In this document: piece by piece, positions 1-8,113 of the stretch
Layout of the letters: the number at the start of each line of letters is the position of its first letter
Numbering within the stretch: the stretch's first letter is position 1
Origin: Ectocarpus siliculosus
Taxonomy: Eukaryota; Sar; Phaeophyceae; Ectocarpales; Ectocarpaceae
Length of the DNA stretch: 11,602 nucleotides
Reading direction: 5' to 3'
Assembly: GCA_000310025.1 (NCBI GenBank)
Contig: FN649735.1
Location: 538,586-550,187 of the forward strand
Made by a program: the position numbers and the translations under genes
The notes under the pieces: model-generated
What the model saw: the letters and a program-made list of their open reading frames with translations, nothing else
The model's database searches: none
Told to the model about the DNA's origin: nothing

Positions 1-1
1 C

Positions 2-175
2 GTTCGCGCATCGACCAAGGGAGGGGGGGGGGGCATGGCGCTTGACCCCCGCGCCAGGGCGATGGTCGGTCGGGCCGGGGTGCGGGGTGCGGGGGGGAGG
101 GCCGGCGGCGTGGTTTCCCCTGGGCCGACGATGATGACGGCGGAAGACATGGAAAGGATCGTGCACGGGAACTAG
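2..175 (+). CDS. C-terminal end of an unidentified protein (5' part outside the window)
   Basis: The + frame beginning at base 2 is open from the window edge to a TAG at 173-175, giving 57 codons. The residues are Gly/Ala/Arg-rich, with a run of five glycines encoded across a G11 tract (bases 23-33), then a stretch rich in Gly, Ala, Arg and Val, and a more ordinary acidic tail reading MMTAEDMERIVHGN. Third codon positions are almost all G or C until the stop, and base composition changes abruptly to T-rich straight afterwards, as expected at a coding-to-3'UTR boundary. I do not recognise the protein and see no domain. The low-complexity part would suit a disordered C-terminus. The frame could be an exon with its acceptor left of the window; it could also be a chance opening in GC-rich DNA, which rarely contains stops. 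The G11 tract is a likely site of sequencing length error, which would shift the frame upstream of it. Confidence 0.45.
   Translation, partial: VRASTKGGGGGMALDPRARAMVGRAGVRGAGGRAGGVVSPGPTMMTAEDMERIVHGN
77..101 (+). other. G-quadruplex-type tract
   Basis: Four G runs of 4, 4, 7 and 3 are separated by loops TGC, TGC and A, which matches the standard G3+N1-7 quadruplex pattern. It lies inside the C-terminal reading frame on the coding (RNA-like) strand, so it could fold in the transcript as well as in DNA. Only the pattern is visible; folding is inferred. Confidence 0.6.
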
Positions 176-571
176 CTTTTTGTCGTCTTGTGTTTTGATT
201 GGGCCGTTATTTCGTCGCGGTTGGTGGTCGCTTTATTTGTCCCCGCCGGCGGAGGGCTTCCCGCCTATTTTCGATTTTCGACGACGGCAGAGGAAAATTA
301 CCCGTCGGAAAATAATGTGGACACGCAAATGTTGTCGAAATGTGTGTCTTGTCTAAATTCCGGGCATTTTCTGTCTTGTCAAGAGTCCGGTGGATTGCTT
401 GGTAGTTGTTGACGGCGATTTTCTTTTTTCAAGCTTTGCTTCCGGCGGCGAAGAAGCGAGAGACTGCCTAGGTGATTCCGTGGGATGCCGGGCTAGATGA
501 CCCCAGATTGTCGGTGATGTCGGAGCGGGGCTTGTGAGGCTCGCTTGTTCCCGGCACGGTCTTCGTGGACA

Positions 572-685
572 GCTGTAGTAGTTGTGGTGGGCGATGCTGT
601 GGTTCCCTCCACCTCCAAGCGTGATGTGTCATGATGCACTGCTGTGGTGCCTTCGATCTCCAAGCGTGATCGATCATGGTCGATG
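572..685. repeat. Two 45-bp tandem units plus a partial leading unit
   Basis: Units at 596-640 and 641-685 share about 33 of 45 positions, including the identical core CTCCAAGCGTGAT. A shorter related piece (GCTGTAGTAGTTGTGGTGG) precedes them from 572. The 45-bp period is a multiple of three. In one minus-strand frame the units read as two similar 15-residue blocks (HDRSRLEIEGTTAV and HDTSRLEVEGTTAS), but no gene model supports translation. Confidence 0.6.
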
Positions 686-1838
686 ATGGACGGAGGGGAG
701 AGGGGCGCGAATACCAACAGCGCGGTCGGGCTTTCGTCCGTTCGATTTGGCCGTCGGGGGCTCGACTTGGACATGGCGTCCCGCTAGGCCGTCAGTTCAC
801 TCTCTCGTGCAAGCCAGATCGGGGTGAGTGTTGCTGCTCCCTCTGTTCTTCGACGCTAGCACTGACTGACGTACGAGTGGTTATGCTGGTCCTGACAAAA
901 AAAGGAACGATTGGCAAAACCTTGGGGGGGAGTAGCGAGTTCGATGGTTGACACTCTGAGTTGACTGTGATGATCGCCGTTTACGGCTCGAAGAGTCTTT
1001 CGACAATATCGGCTACCCAGCGTGTAGTATCTCGATCGCCGAGTGGTATTGTCCAATGTCCACGTGATGACGGTTGATCGATTTTCAGTCTTGGGGGGGA
1101 GTTTTCAACCCTGTTCAGTCCATTCAGAGGAAACTATGGCGTACTTTCTGTCATGGGACCAGCGGTGTAGCTTGAATCGGTGTTGTCTTGTACTTCATGC
1201 GTTTGGTTTGCTCATGGGGACATCACCCGTGCAGACCTAAAAGTCGACTAGATTTGATGCTTCGATTCGTGGGCGGGTGGTGTGAATCCCAATGATGCCG
1301 CTGTCGTGTGGTGGTCTGTCAGACATTCAGCGTCTATCTAGGGCAGACTCGTCGCGTGCCACTGAAGTGCTGTGCGCACGATCGGTATGAAGACCTCAGA
1401 TCAAGTCGCGTTGTTGTTTTCTGCTACTGCATTTGCGCGTTTACCATTTTCCGGTCCAGTGTTGATGGTTCGTGGGGGAAACAACACCCGACCAGGACCA
1501 ACATGTAGGCTGCGTGTTGTCGCGGGCCAGAATACCTCTCCCGTCTGCTAGTCGCGTTCCTTGATTGAGTTATTGATAGTGTCGGTGTTGTCGCTGTTGT
1601 TGATTCACACATTCCTTTGCAGTTGTTGGATTTGCGTGAAACGTTTGTTTTGCAGCTCTCGCTGTTTGCGTTCAAGGTGGGGAGCCGAGCCCGTGATGCA
1701 GCAGGCAAGATGAACGCAGCCGTCGAGGGACGGGGCGGGTCAAGAACGGGGATTGATTGGTTTCGTGTCGCTTGCGTTATCTTTAGGTCTTTAGGTTGGA
1801 AACCGCCATGATCCCGTACGGTATGCATGCACGTCGGG

Positions 1839-1880
1839 CGCGTTTGGCTGTACGCGTTTGGCTGTACGCGTTTGGCTGTG
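1839..1880. repeat. 14-bp tandem repeat, three copies
   Basis: CGCGTTTGGCTGTA occurs three times head to tail (1839, 1853, 1867), the last copy ending in G instead of A. Each junction forms the palindrome ACGCGT. The period is not a multiple of three. Near-identity suggests recent slippage. Confidence 0.85.
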
Positions 1881-2095
1881 CGTTGACTTTTTGTCGTTGC
1901 TGCTCTTGTCTTGTGTTGTCCAGCTCGAGCGAAGCCAGGAAGAGAGGGAGACAGCCGGCGGAGTGGGCACCGCAAGTGTAGAAGGAAGCGAAGTGAATTA
2001 CATCCATCCACAGAAATAGTAGAGGATGCAGATTTTTGAAACATGGGGTCGTGCGAACATTGCGGTCAGGGGTAGGGAATGAGTGTGGCGACATT

Positions 2096-2114
2096 GGGGG
2101 TGGGGGGGTGGGGG
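2096..2114 (+). other. G-quadruplex-type tract
   Basis: G5-T-G7-T-G5 followed by TTGG. The middle run can supply two G triplets, so four runs with one-base loops are available. This is a strong candidate quadruplex in the T/G-rich tract; no gene is attached to it. Confidence 0.55.
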
Positions 2115-2975
2115 TTGGACAGACGCTTGGTTGTTGTCTGAAAAATGTTACGAAAGTACAAAAATATGGCGTTGACGTCACGAGATGCGCCGATGGTGGA
2201 AGGATGATCGATCGCCGAGTACTAGTAGTCGCGAGGTATATAGCAATAGGAAGGTGAAGCGTCCACCTGCTCGTCCGCTGCTGCCGGCGACGAACAACAG
2301 CCGGGGTAGTGGAGGGAAGGGGTGAAGTTTGACGGGCGCCTTCTCGTCCGTTTTCGATGCATGTGATGCACGTGTAGGGTTTGCAACCATTCGGTGCTGC
2401 GGGTTGGCACGACGATCGAACACAGTTCTTGTTTTCCCATGATTTTCGAGCGTGGAGGATTGTTTTGCGGTAGGGGGTTGAGTCGCTAGGACCTCGATCT
2501 TGGAGGTGCACAAGGGTGTGTGTGTGAACGTGTGGCGCCTGAGGTGTGTCAGTGCCTTGTGTCTCTTTGGGTCCCTGGAGGCGACGGCAGGTTCGGTCGG
2601 GGAGAAGGCAACGACGCCGCAATAGCATGGACGTGAGTTTTCGCTTGTGTTGTGTATCGGTTTGGCTCTGATCCTGCCGGTCGATGTGCCGCCAACTCAT
2701 TTTCCCGACCACTTGGCCGAATGCCCATTATTGTCGATGTCTCCGGTTTGAGTTGCGCTCATGTTGTGGTCTCTCCACCATGATGGCACACGGTGCATCC
2801 GTTCATCTGCTTCACAGCAAGAAGCGTGATGGCAGGAGGGCCACTCCACGAGGCAGACACATCGATCGCCCGTTCGTTGACATGGTTTGGGGTTTCCTTG
2901 GCATGCGTTGGCGCGCCGCCGTCACTTCTTGGGGGTGCCCGCTCTTTCAGAGTGTTGTGTTGTGGGTCTTGATTG

Positions 2976-3038
2976 GTGCGTTGCCGAACCGCTTGCGTGC
3001 GTTGCTTAACCGCCTGTGTGCGTTGCCTAACCGCATGT
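2976..3038. repeat. 21-bp tandem repeat, three copies
   Basis: Three 21-bp units of the form GTGCGTTGCYKAACCGCNTGY start at 2976, 2997 and 3018 with a few substitutions each. On the + strand they sit in a 193-codon opening (2684-3265) and read as heptads ALPNRLR, ALLNRLC, ALPNRMW. The rest of that opening has no domain-like character, so I do not call a gene. Confidence 0.8.
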
Positions 3039-3450
3039 GGTCCGAGCGAGTGCGAGGAAAACGCTGGTGTTCGCTCGTGGTCGAGAGGGCGCTTCTTTGT
3101 TCGTTTCCTTTGAACAATTTCGCGATCGGAGGGACTGACTGTCGCCGTAGTTCCAATGTGTGTGTGGTAACCAACATTGACCCGGTAGATGGTTTAGGAA
3201 GGGGGCGCCGGACACCAAGTGTGTTTGTTGCTGGTGCCGAGTGTGATATGCCGTGTGCCGGATGAGTATTTTGCGAAAAAAAATGTATGTATCGCGTGCT
3301 TTTCCCGTGCGCGGGGGAATATATGCTTATTGGTTCGTCGCGTGATGGCGTGTTTTCGAAACGATCGAGGAGTTAACAGGTGGTCTGCATCCCAAGGTGT
3401 GTCTTCGATGTGTACCAATACTGCCGTGGTACCTTACTCGCGGTGTGCAT

Positions 3451-4455
3451 GCTGAACGAAGTACCGCACCAGGCAGTGTTGTGCTGGATGAATCTTTCCT
3501 CCTGCTTCTGCACCCGCGGGTTTACTGAGGTGTGGCTTGCGTCAAACAGCGATGGAACGCCCGCCTGCGGTGCAACAATAGTAGTCTAGGCCACGACGTG
3601 TGGGTTATCGCCCCAAGCAACATGGTAACAAGCACGGTTTGATGAACAAAAGTAGGACAACCCGAGATAATGAAACCGTCCATCGATGCTACGGGGGGCT
3701 CATTGCCTCCGACTATCTACGGTTGTGTGCAAGAGACACGAGGTGGTGTAAAGCAAGTGACGGCCTGCTCACAAGAATTGAGTAACGAAAACGACGCTGC
3801 TATTTTGACGGAGGCAACCACACGCAAGTGTCGAACCTCGGCGCTGTGTGTTTTGTGTTGTGTTTTCGTCCTAATCATTATGGCGACAGTCCCCCCATTT
3901 TTCGTGGTGACCCGTGTACCACACTCTTTAGTGTATGTGTAGAGTACTACACGTTTTCAGTGTATTTTTTCGTACAACTACAACCGTCCAGAGCTACACA
4001 GGAGGGGTAAACACCGGGGCCTTTCAACTGGGGGTTAACACAGGGGCTTTTCAACTGGAAATCCGACACTTCAGTGAGTTGTTTTTCGGACACACCTGCT
4101 ATATCTCTTTTCCTGGGTCCTGTGCATCGCGGTTACTGGCGAGTTATCCCTGTCCACGACCACACAGCAGTAGTGAGTGACAAGAGAGATGCCAGGTTTC
4201 GATCCGGAGTCCGCCTCTAGGTCGTTCTAGTTCACTTTAGTTACGGGTGTGAGGATATGGCGTGCACTTTCGGCCGGTGGTGCGATTATCTGTTTACCTC
4301 ACAGCTGTACTCCATCGATCGATGCGCTCGAAATCTGTATGTGCTTTCAGCTCGTTCCACGACCTCACTTTGAGTGCTGAATAAAACTCCACGTCGAGCT
4401 TGCTGGCTGTGGCAAAGGTGAGAGCAGGAGTTTGCCGTTGCCCTCCAACCGGTAG
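3451..4455. other. Intergenic stretch without a supported gene
   Basis: Only short overlapping openings occur and none shows a domain, splice structure or sustained codon bias. It contains a 27-bp tandem duplication (4004-4057), a 12-bp palindrome CATCGATCGATG at 4313-4324, and AATAAA at about 4380, which could be a polyadenylation hexamer but has no gene to serve. A stretch near 4270-4298 weakly resembles the dispersed repeat core described at 5788-5836. Confidence 0.4.
4004..4057. repeat. 27-bp tandem duplication
   Basis: Two adjacent 27-bp units (4004-4030 and 4031-4057) differ at only a few positions. Both have the layout GGGG-TWAACACMGGGGC-CTTTTCAACTG or close to it. In the + frame they read twice as GVNTGAFQL. 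The surrounding opening has no other sign of coding. Confidence 0.85.
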
Positions 4456-5160
4456 ATGCGAATCGGCGTGGATGTTACTCCTGTGATAGAACCCGTTGAA
4501 CCGAGCTCTCGCAACTTGGCGGGAATGTTCGTTTCATCTCACCGTCAATGTTGGATACGTACCCACCCACAACGCCTACCCGTCCCGACATCCCAAAGTC
4601 TTCGCATTTTTTTTTCGGGAAGAAAACCGTCGGTTCGTCAGGCGTTTTCTGGAAACCCTCGTGACCATGTGTCCACCGGCGTCTACCCGTCTGTCTACCC
4701 GCACACACGCTAGACTCGGCGCGAGGACGGAGCGACAAGAGAAAGAACCGAAGAGACGAAACGAGCTAGCAGTAAGGCACGCTTGCTCGCTATCGCGCGC
4801 TTTCCACCTTGCATGCACGTCGAACGCCTTGAGGTAAGAATTTGCGCACCCAGACCAAGCACAGTAGATGATAATAAAAGACTGACCCAGTCCGGCGCGG
4901 GCGGCGAGAAGTGGGGGTTGTTCACTGTTGAGAGTTGAAACCGCTGTTGGTCAAACAGCACGTGCCCTGATTGTGACGGCACCCGTACGTGCCCTGACAG
5001 GAATGGCGGAGCGGACAATGCATTTCTGTATGTAGCTACAAACGCGTTTGTAGCGCTTCAGCTCGCGGCAAAACAGCACCGCTGCAGCAACGACAGCAGC
5101 AGCAGCAGTAGTACCGCGCTTTACAGCTAGCAGCATATGATTGCCGGTCCGAATCTACCG
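4456..5160. other. AC-rich stretch without a supported gene
   Basis: The + strand becomes C/A-rich between about 4550 and 4720 (CCCACCCACAACGCC and similar), the reverse of the T/G bias to the left. Several short frames are open on both strands at once, which suggests stop-poor composition and not coding. ACGTGCCCTGA occurs twice, 27 bp apart (4960 and 4987). A short CAG run occupies 5094-5108. The region also holds the palindrome at 5035-5054. Confidence 0.4.
5035..5054. repeat. Perfect 20-bp palindrome
   Basis: GCTACAAACGCGTTTGTAGC is its own reverse complement over all 20 bases, and the next flanking pair does not match. It lies about 100 bp from the dispersed-repeat cluster. It could be a cruciform-forming site, a dimeric protein-binding site or the joined ends of a small element; the sequence does not say which. 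Confidence 0.9.
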
Positions 5161-5376
5161 TATGCATACTCTAGATAGGTGACATAAGAGATCACACGAT
5201 CACACCTCCTGGACAGATATGCATATTCTAGATAGGTGACATAAGAGATCACACGATCACACCTCCTGGACAGATTTTCGAAGTTCGATTTCTCCTGAAA
5301 GCAGAAAGAGTGGCAAGCGCCGAAAATGGTGGCGTTGAAGCCGTCTGACCGAGAGATTTCCAAAAACGTATCCATG
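5161..5376 (-). repeat. Dispersed repeat copy A, with internal 57-bp tandem duplication
   Basis: Read on the - strand, this segment aligns with the + strand copy at 5704-5836. Both start near GATACGTTTT, pass through a GGAAA...CGCCATT region, and reach the core GAAAATC...GGTGTGAT...ACCTA. The core part has been duplicated head to tail: 5161-5217 and 5218-5274 differ at about one position. The duplication is 57 bp (19 codons) and is in frame in a minus-strand opening (5127-5396), where it repeats a block containing RRCDRVISYVTYLEYAY. Near-identity of the two units against about two-thirds identity between copies A and C means the duplication is much younger than the family. Confidence 0.75.
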
Positions 5377-5431
5377 TTGTATGCATATGGTTGCAATTTT
5401 GTGCATCCTCTTCGCTGTGGAATGCAGCTTT

Positions 5432-5483
5432 GAAAATCGTTCGAGGGGGTGTGGCATCATGTGTCACCTACGGCGGTACATAG
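5432..5483 (+). repeat. Dispersed repeat copy B (core only)
   Basis: The + strand core GAAAATCGTTCGAGGGGGTG matches copy C (GAAAATCGGCCGAGGGGGTG) almost exactly. It then continues through a TGTCACCTAC segment comparable with the ACCTA end of copies A and C. It lies in direct orientation to C and inverted relative to A. Confidence 0.65.
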
Positions 5484-5703
5484 TCTCGACAGCTACACCT
5501 CTGCAGCAGATCTTCCCGGAGCATTATCTTCTTGAGTGGTAGTATGAGAATCTGAACCATAGTTCTTTGGTCAAGCCATATACCAGGAGTTTTGACGCGT
5601 TCTGTACTCACCGTACATGTATGTTGCGTAAGATACGACACTCCCTGGAGCTAGTTTCAACACTCGATTAGGTACTCCACGACGAAGAGCATGCCGACTT
5701 CAA

Positions 5704-5836
5704 ATGATACGTTTTCGGAAAGCCCTCGACGAGACAGTTCCAACGGCGCCATTCTCGCCGCCGTTACTAATTTTTTCCTGCCGATATGAAAATCGGCCGA
5801 GGGGGTGTGATATCTTGTGCTACCTACCGTATATCA
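5704..5836 (+). repeat. Dispersed repeat copy C
   Basis: This is the most complete + strand copy. It aligns over its whole length with the reverse complement of 5218-5376 at roughly two-thirds identity, judged by eye, and its core at 5788-5836 aligns with copy B. Parallel translated similarity (IRFRKALDETVPTAPFSP here, IRFWKSLGQTASTPPFSA in copy A) may hint at a former coding element. I cannot assign the family. Confidence 0.65.
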
Positions 5837-6281
5837 GCGCTCACAGCATTAATTTCTGCCGCGTGCAGCAAGCAGTAGGAGCTCCAATCCGTGGTCACAC
5901 GGGAGGGTTGGTTCCCGTGAAACGTACTACCCACCCCTCCTGCGGTGCTTGCCTTCCGGTTTTTAACGCGAGAAGAGTGCAGCATTCTCGTCCCTCTGTA
6001 CACACACGACCTACATGCAGTAGACTACAGCAGGAGACCCAATATTACGACAAATAAGAAAACAGGTCTGCGAAACATACCTCAGCGGTGGATTCAACAC
6101 TAACTTCTGCTGGTATTAAATATGTGTGCTCGACAGTACTAGCAGTGGCGACGAAATAAGAAACTCGATCCCGATTACATGTATTGACGTTTATTATCTC
6201 CTTGCCCGTTTTTCTGTAGCGCTTTCCACGACAGGACAGAAAGGCAGAACGAGACTCACTTTGCAAGAAAACGTCACTTAA
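5837..6281. other. Stretch without a recognised feature
   Basis: I see no supported gene, long repeat or RNA here. Short openings occur on both strands without domain-like patterns. The right end (6180-6281) is the 3' flank of the tRNA-like unit and is T-rich when read on the - strand. Confidence 0.4.
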
Positions 6282-6353
6282 CGCCGGGATTCGAACCCGT
6301 GACCCTGGTCACTAGAAGGTTGCGAGGATACCAAACAGACTTTGTCTAGACCA
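6282..6353 (-). pseudogene. Degenerate tRNA-like unit (tRNA-derived SINE head or decayed tRNA)
   Basis: Read on the - strand, a box-A-like TGGTCTAG (6346-6353) is followed by TGTTTGGTATCCTCGC, which resembles the D-arm of tRNA-Glu/Asp type sequences if an 8-nt insert is allowed. A full internal promoter B box GGTTCGAATCC lies at 6287-6297, with a T-stem of four G-C pairs (CGGG/CCCG) around the TTCGAAT loop. The A-to-B spacing is about 11 nt too long for an ordinary tRNA. The 3' acceptor half (CGTTAAG) has no complementary 5' half, and I cannot draw an anticodon stem. It is therefore not a working tRNA. The intact B box with a relaxed remainder is typical of tRNA-derived SINEs. Confidence 0.5.
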
Positions 6354-6808
6354 GATAGTAACAAGTGAGGCCTCGAACACATGAAAACACCCAACTGAAA
6401 CACGCACCCAAGACCTCGTAAGATACTAGAAATAGTGCTCCTACAGAAGTATTTTGCACTCAAGCTTTCTGCCGCGCTTGCTTGTGGTTGTACCCGACTG
6501 GCCACAAATTATGCATGTAGCTCTTCTTCAACCTCTTACACCAGGCCTCGTGCTTCATGGTTATTAGAGATAGCGCCCGCACTCGAATCTACTGTACCTC
6601 TTGTTTCGGACTACTGTAGGTCGTTTCCTCTCACGGGCTACAAATGGCCGATATAGAGTTGAAGTGCTTCGAACACAGTTAACACGCGCACTTAAAAAAA
6701 CCGCTTATTTTGGCCGAGGCTTGCTGCTTATTGGCTCCCTCGAACCGAGAACCTGTTCTTGTGCCAATGTTCTTATTTCGACCAGATTTTTCTTATTTTT
6801 TCGCCGAG
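6354..6808. other. Stretch without a recognised gene, upstream of the membrane-protein gene
   Basis: No coding exon can be defended. Near its right end a pyrimidine-rich run (bases about 6786-6803, TTTTTCTTATTTTTTCGCC) precedes an AG at 6807-6808 and could serve as a 3' splice site for the candidate exon that follows. A promoter or first exon of the gene to the right may lie here, but I cannot point to one. Confidence 0.3.
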
Positions 6809-7065
6809 GGTCCCATGCCGAAGACGCCGTTTTCTTTGTTCTGGGTGGATTCAACCTGACACTTGAGGGTACACCAAGTTCTTATGTGCTGGCGCTAGCT
6901 GTGTCGGGGTTCTCAACCGGGCGCCCAAAACGGTACTCAAGATCTTATGGTCGATGCAGTACCGAGCATGAAGTTCTTAACGGTCAAGTTCTGAAATGCG
7001 GGCGCTGTCTGCATGCCTGTGCCAGCACAGCTTCGCCCACATCGGGCATTTACTTGTGGTCTAAG
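6809..7065 (+). CDS. Candidate upstream exon of the membrane-protein gene
   Basis: The frame that would join exon 7282-7629 is open here, and it is bounded by a pyrimidine-tract AG at 6807-6808 and a good donor AAG|GTCAGT at 7063-7071. The join to 7282 keeps phase 0. The 85 or so residues look protein-like: a segment GGFNLTLEGTPSSYVLALAV, then a basic stretch (GRPKRYSRSYGR), then a cysteine cluster (CGRCLHAC). No in-frame ATG occurs, so a further 5' exon would be required. Against it, the codon usage is less biased than in the 7282 exon, and the frame stays open past the donor to 7212, so the boundary is not forced. I recognise no family. Confidence 0.3.
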
Positions 7066-7281
7066 GTCAGTTCCCGTTCCCGCGAAAACAAACAGAAGAC
7101 ATCAGTGGCCGCCGTGCCCGCCGATTGGTTTTGGTCGTGGCAATTTCGCAAGGCCACCGGGGAAATTTTTTCGCTCTCCAACAACAAGAGGGCATCACTG
7201 GATCGGAGTTGACTGATCTCACGGACAACTCCAGTAGACCCAGACGCAATCTACCTCCTACATGGATGCCACACGCACCAG
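7066..7281 (+). other. Candidate phase-0 intron
   Basis: This would be a 216-bp intron from GTCAGT at 7066 to CACCAG at 7276-7281. The 3' end is only moderately pyrimidine-rich (CTACCTCCTAC before the acceptor) and I see no ideal branch site close to it. The acceptor side is well supported, because the strongly coding frame starts there with no in-frame ATG. The donor is the weaker call. Confidence 0.4.
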
Positions 7282-8113
7282 GTGGCCGACCTGCAGCAGG
7301 CGGCGAGAGCATCATGGGAAGACAGGTTTAAAGATAAACACCCGGAGTTCTTAAATGCCAACCTTTGGCAGCGCGAGGCGATCGAGACGAGGATCAACGC
7401 GCAGGACGGCTTTCTCTTTTTGATCGGCCTGTTCGTCGTCCTGATGCTGGAGAACATGTGGTCTTTCGACCCCAGCACGTTTACTTCGGAGACGAGGCTC
7501 GACGCGTTCTTGGCTCTACTGGTGTTCGGAGCCAGCTGCGGCGTGTTCGCGATCTTCTCGATGACTATGGTTAGGCTCAAGTTGCAACGCTTGATGGTAC
7601 GCGACATCGCCGCTCTAAAGGTCCAACAGGTAGGTCCGAATACATGAGGAAGAAGAGTAGGTTTCAGGTCACAGGATACAGGTGGAAACATTGTTCGGAC
7701 TTATTTCTCTTCCCGACCCTACCCCTAGCCGCATCCCCAAGCTACAATGCCTATCCTCACGGGTCCAGGTGGGGCCCATGTTCCTTCACAGAGCGAAATA
7801 ATCGCAAGAACATTCCCGACTTCATCATGACAGCCTCTATTGTCGTGACTAACGCACCTCGTGGCAGGTGACGGGAAGGGCCAATCGTTCGCTACTGGAC
7901 GGGCTCTTAGCCCGATGGAAAGCCTCGTCGGCGCAACGCCAGTTTCAACCGGCGTGTATTTCGTACGATTGGTACCATGGTGGTGGCATGAACACCAGTA
8001 GCTTCCCCACGAAAATCCTCAGCAAGAACTGGAACCCTAGCTGCCCACGTTCCCTCGTCAAGTTTGCGGTTTTGGCCTTCGCAGCCACGGTTTTGTGCTC
8101 CATGGCGCGCTAG
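7282..8113 (+). CDS. Small multi-helix membrane protein, two 3' exons (7282-7629 and 7868-8113), 5' end unresolved
   Basis: Exon 7282-7629 is 116 codons with strong G/C third-position bias, the best coding signal in the window. Residues 1-42 are hydrophilic and charged. Residues 43-57 form a hydrophobic helix (GFLFLIGLFVVLMLE), followed by an acidic/aromatic loop (NMWSFDPSTFTSETR, 58-72). Residues 73-97 form a second helix with small residues (FGASCG), and 98-113 are basic. The exon ends at CAG|GTAGGT. After a 238-bp phase-0 intron, exon 7868-8113 adds 81 codons to a TAG: a basic linker (GRANRSLLDGLLARWK), a low-certainty middle, and a C-terminal helix (LVKFAVLAFAATVLCSMA). The spacing Gly-x7-Glu in helix 1 and the loop length resemble Orai-type calcium channels, but the rest does not match clearly, so no name is given. 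The N-terminus lies upstream, because exon 7282 has no early in-frame Met. The last 55 residues could instead be intron or UTR read-through. Confidence 0.65.
7630..7867 (+). other. Spliceosomal intron, 238 bp, phase 0
   Basis: The donor is CAG|GTAGGT, the branch-site match ACTAAC lies at 7848-7853, and the acceptor GTGGCAG ends at 7867. The gap between branch site and acceptor is about 14 nt. Splicing keeps the reading frame and continues a basic, amphipathic stretch across the junction. This is the clearest evidence that the window is eukaryotic nuclear DNA. Confidence 0.75.

Larger units (their letters stand above)
176..3450 (+). other. T/G-rich gene-free tract, possible long 3' UTR and spacer
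   Basis: I find no defensible gene in this 3.3-kb stretch. The + strand is visibly enriched in T and G (many tgttgt, gtgtgt and tgcgttg words) and poor in A/C words, while the complementary strand is AC-rich and therefore poor in stop codons. That explains several long minus-strand open frames here, up to 309 codons, whose translations are Thr/Pro/Arg/Ser/His-rich and lack domain-like patterns. The tract starts directly at the stop codon of the GC-rich frame ending at 175, so part of it is plausibly that gene's 3' UTR; brown algae are known for long 3' UTRs. It contains tandem arrays at 572-685, 1839-1880 and 2976-3038, listed separately. I saw no clear AATAAA signal inside it. Confidence 0.4.

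Noticed and set aside
1424-2044. 206-codon minus-strand open frame
   Set aside because: Same stop-poor AC-rich strand; it overlaps the 309-codon frame in another phase and has only low-complexity Ser/Thr/Arg composition.
1783-2712. 309-codon minus-strand open frame, the longest in the window
   Set aside because: It lies on the AC-rich complement of the T/G-rich tract, where stop codons are rare, and other minus frames are open over the same bases. The translation is Thr/Pro/Arg/His-rich with no domain-like blocks or splice structure.
2684-3265. 193-codon + strand opening containing three heptad repeats
   Set aside because: The repeats come from a 21-bp tandem array. The remainder is Cys/Arg/Leu-rich without codon bias or a recognisable fold.
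5127-5396. Minus-strand 89-codon frame with a duplicated 19-residue block as a real protein
   Set aside because: The frame covers a dispersed repeat whose other copies are broken, and it has no domain or flanking gene structure.
6282-6353. Functional tRNA gene
   Set aside because: There is no complementary 5' acceptor strand, no anticodon stem can be drawn, and the A-B box distance is too long without an insertion.
7263-7265. ATG at 7263 as the start of the membrane protein
   Set aside because: It is out of frame with the strongly coding exon; the frame instead begins directly after a CAG acceptor at 7281.
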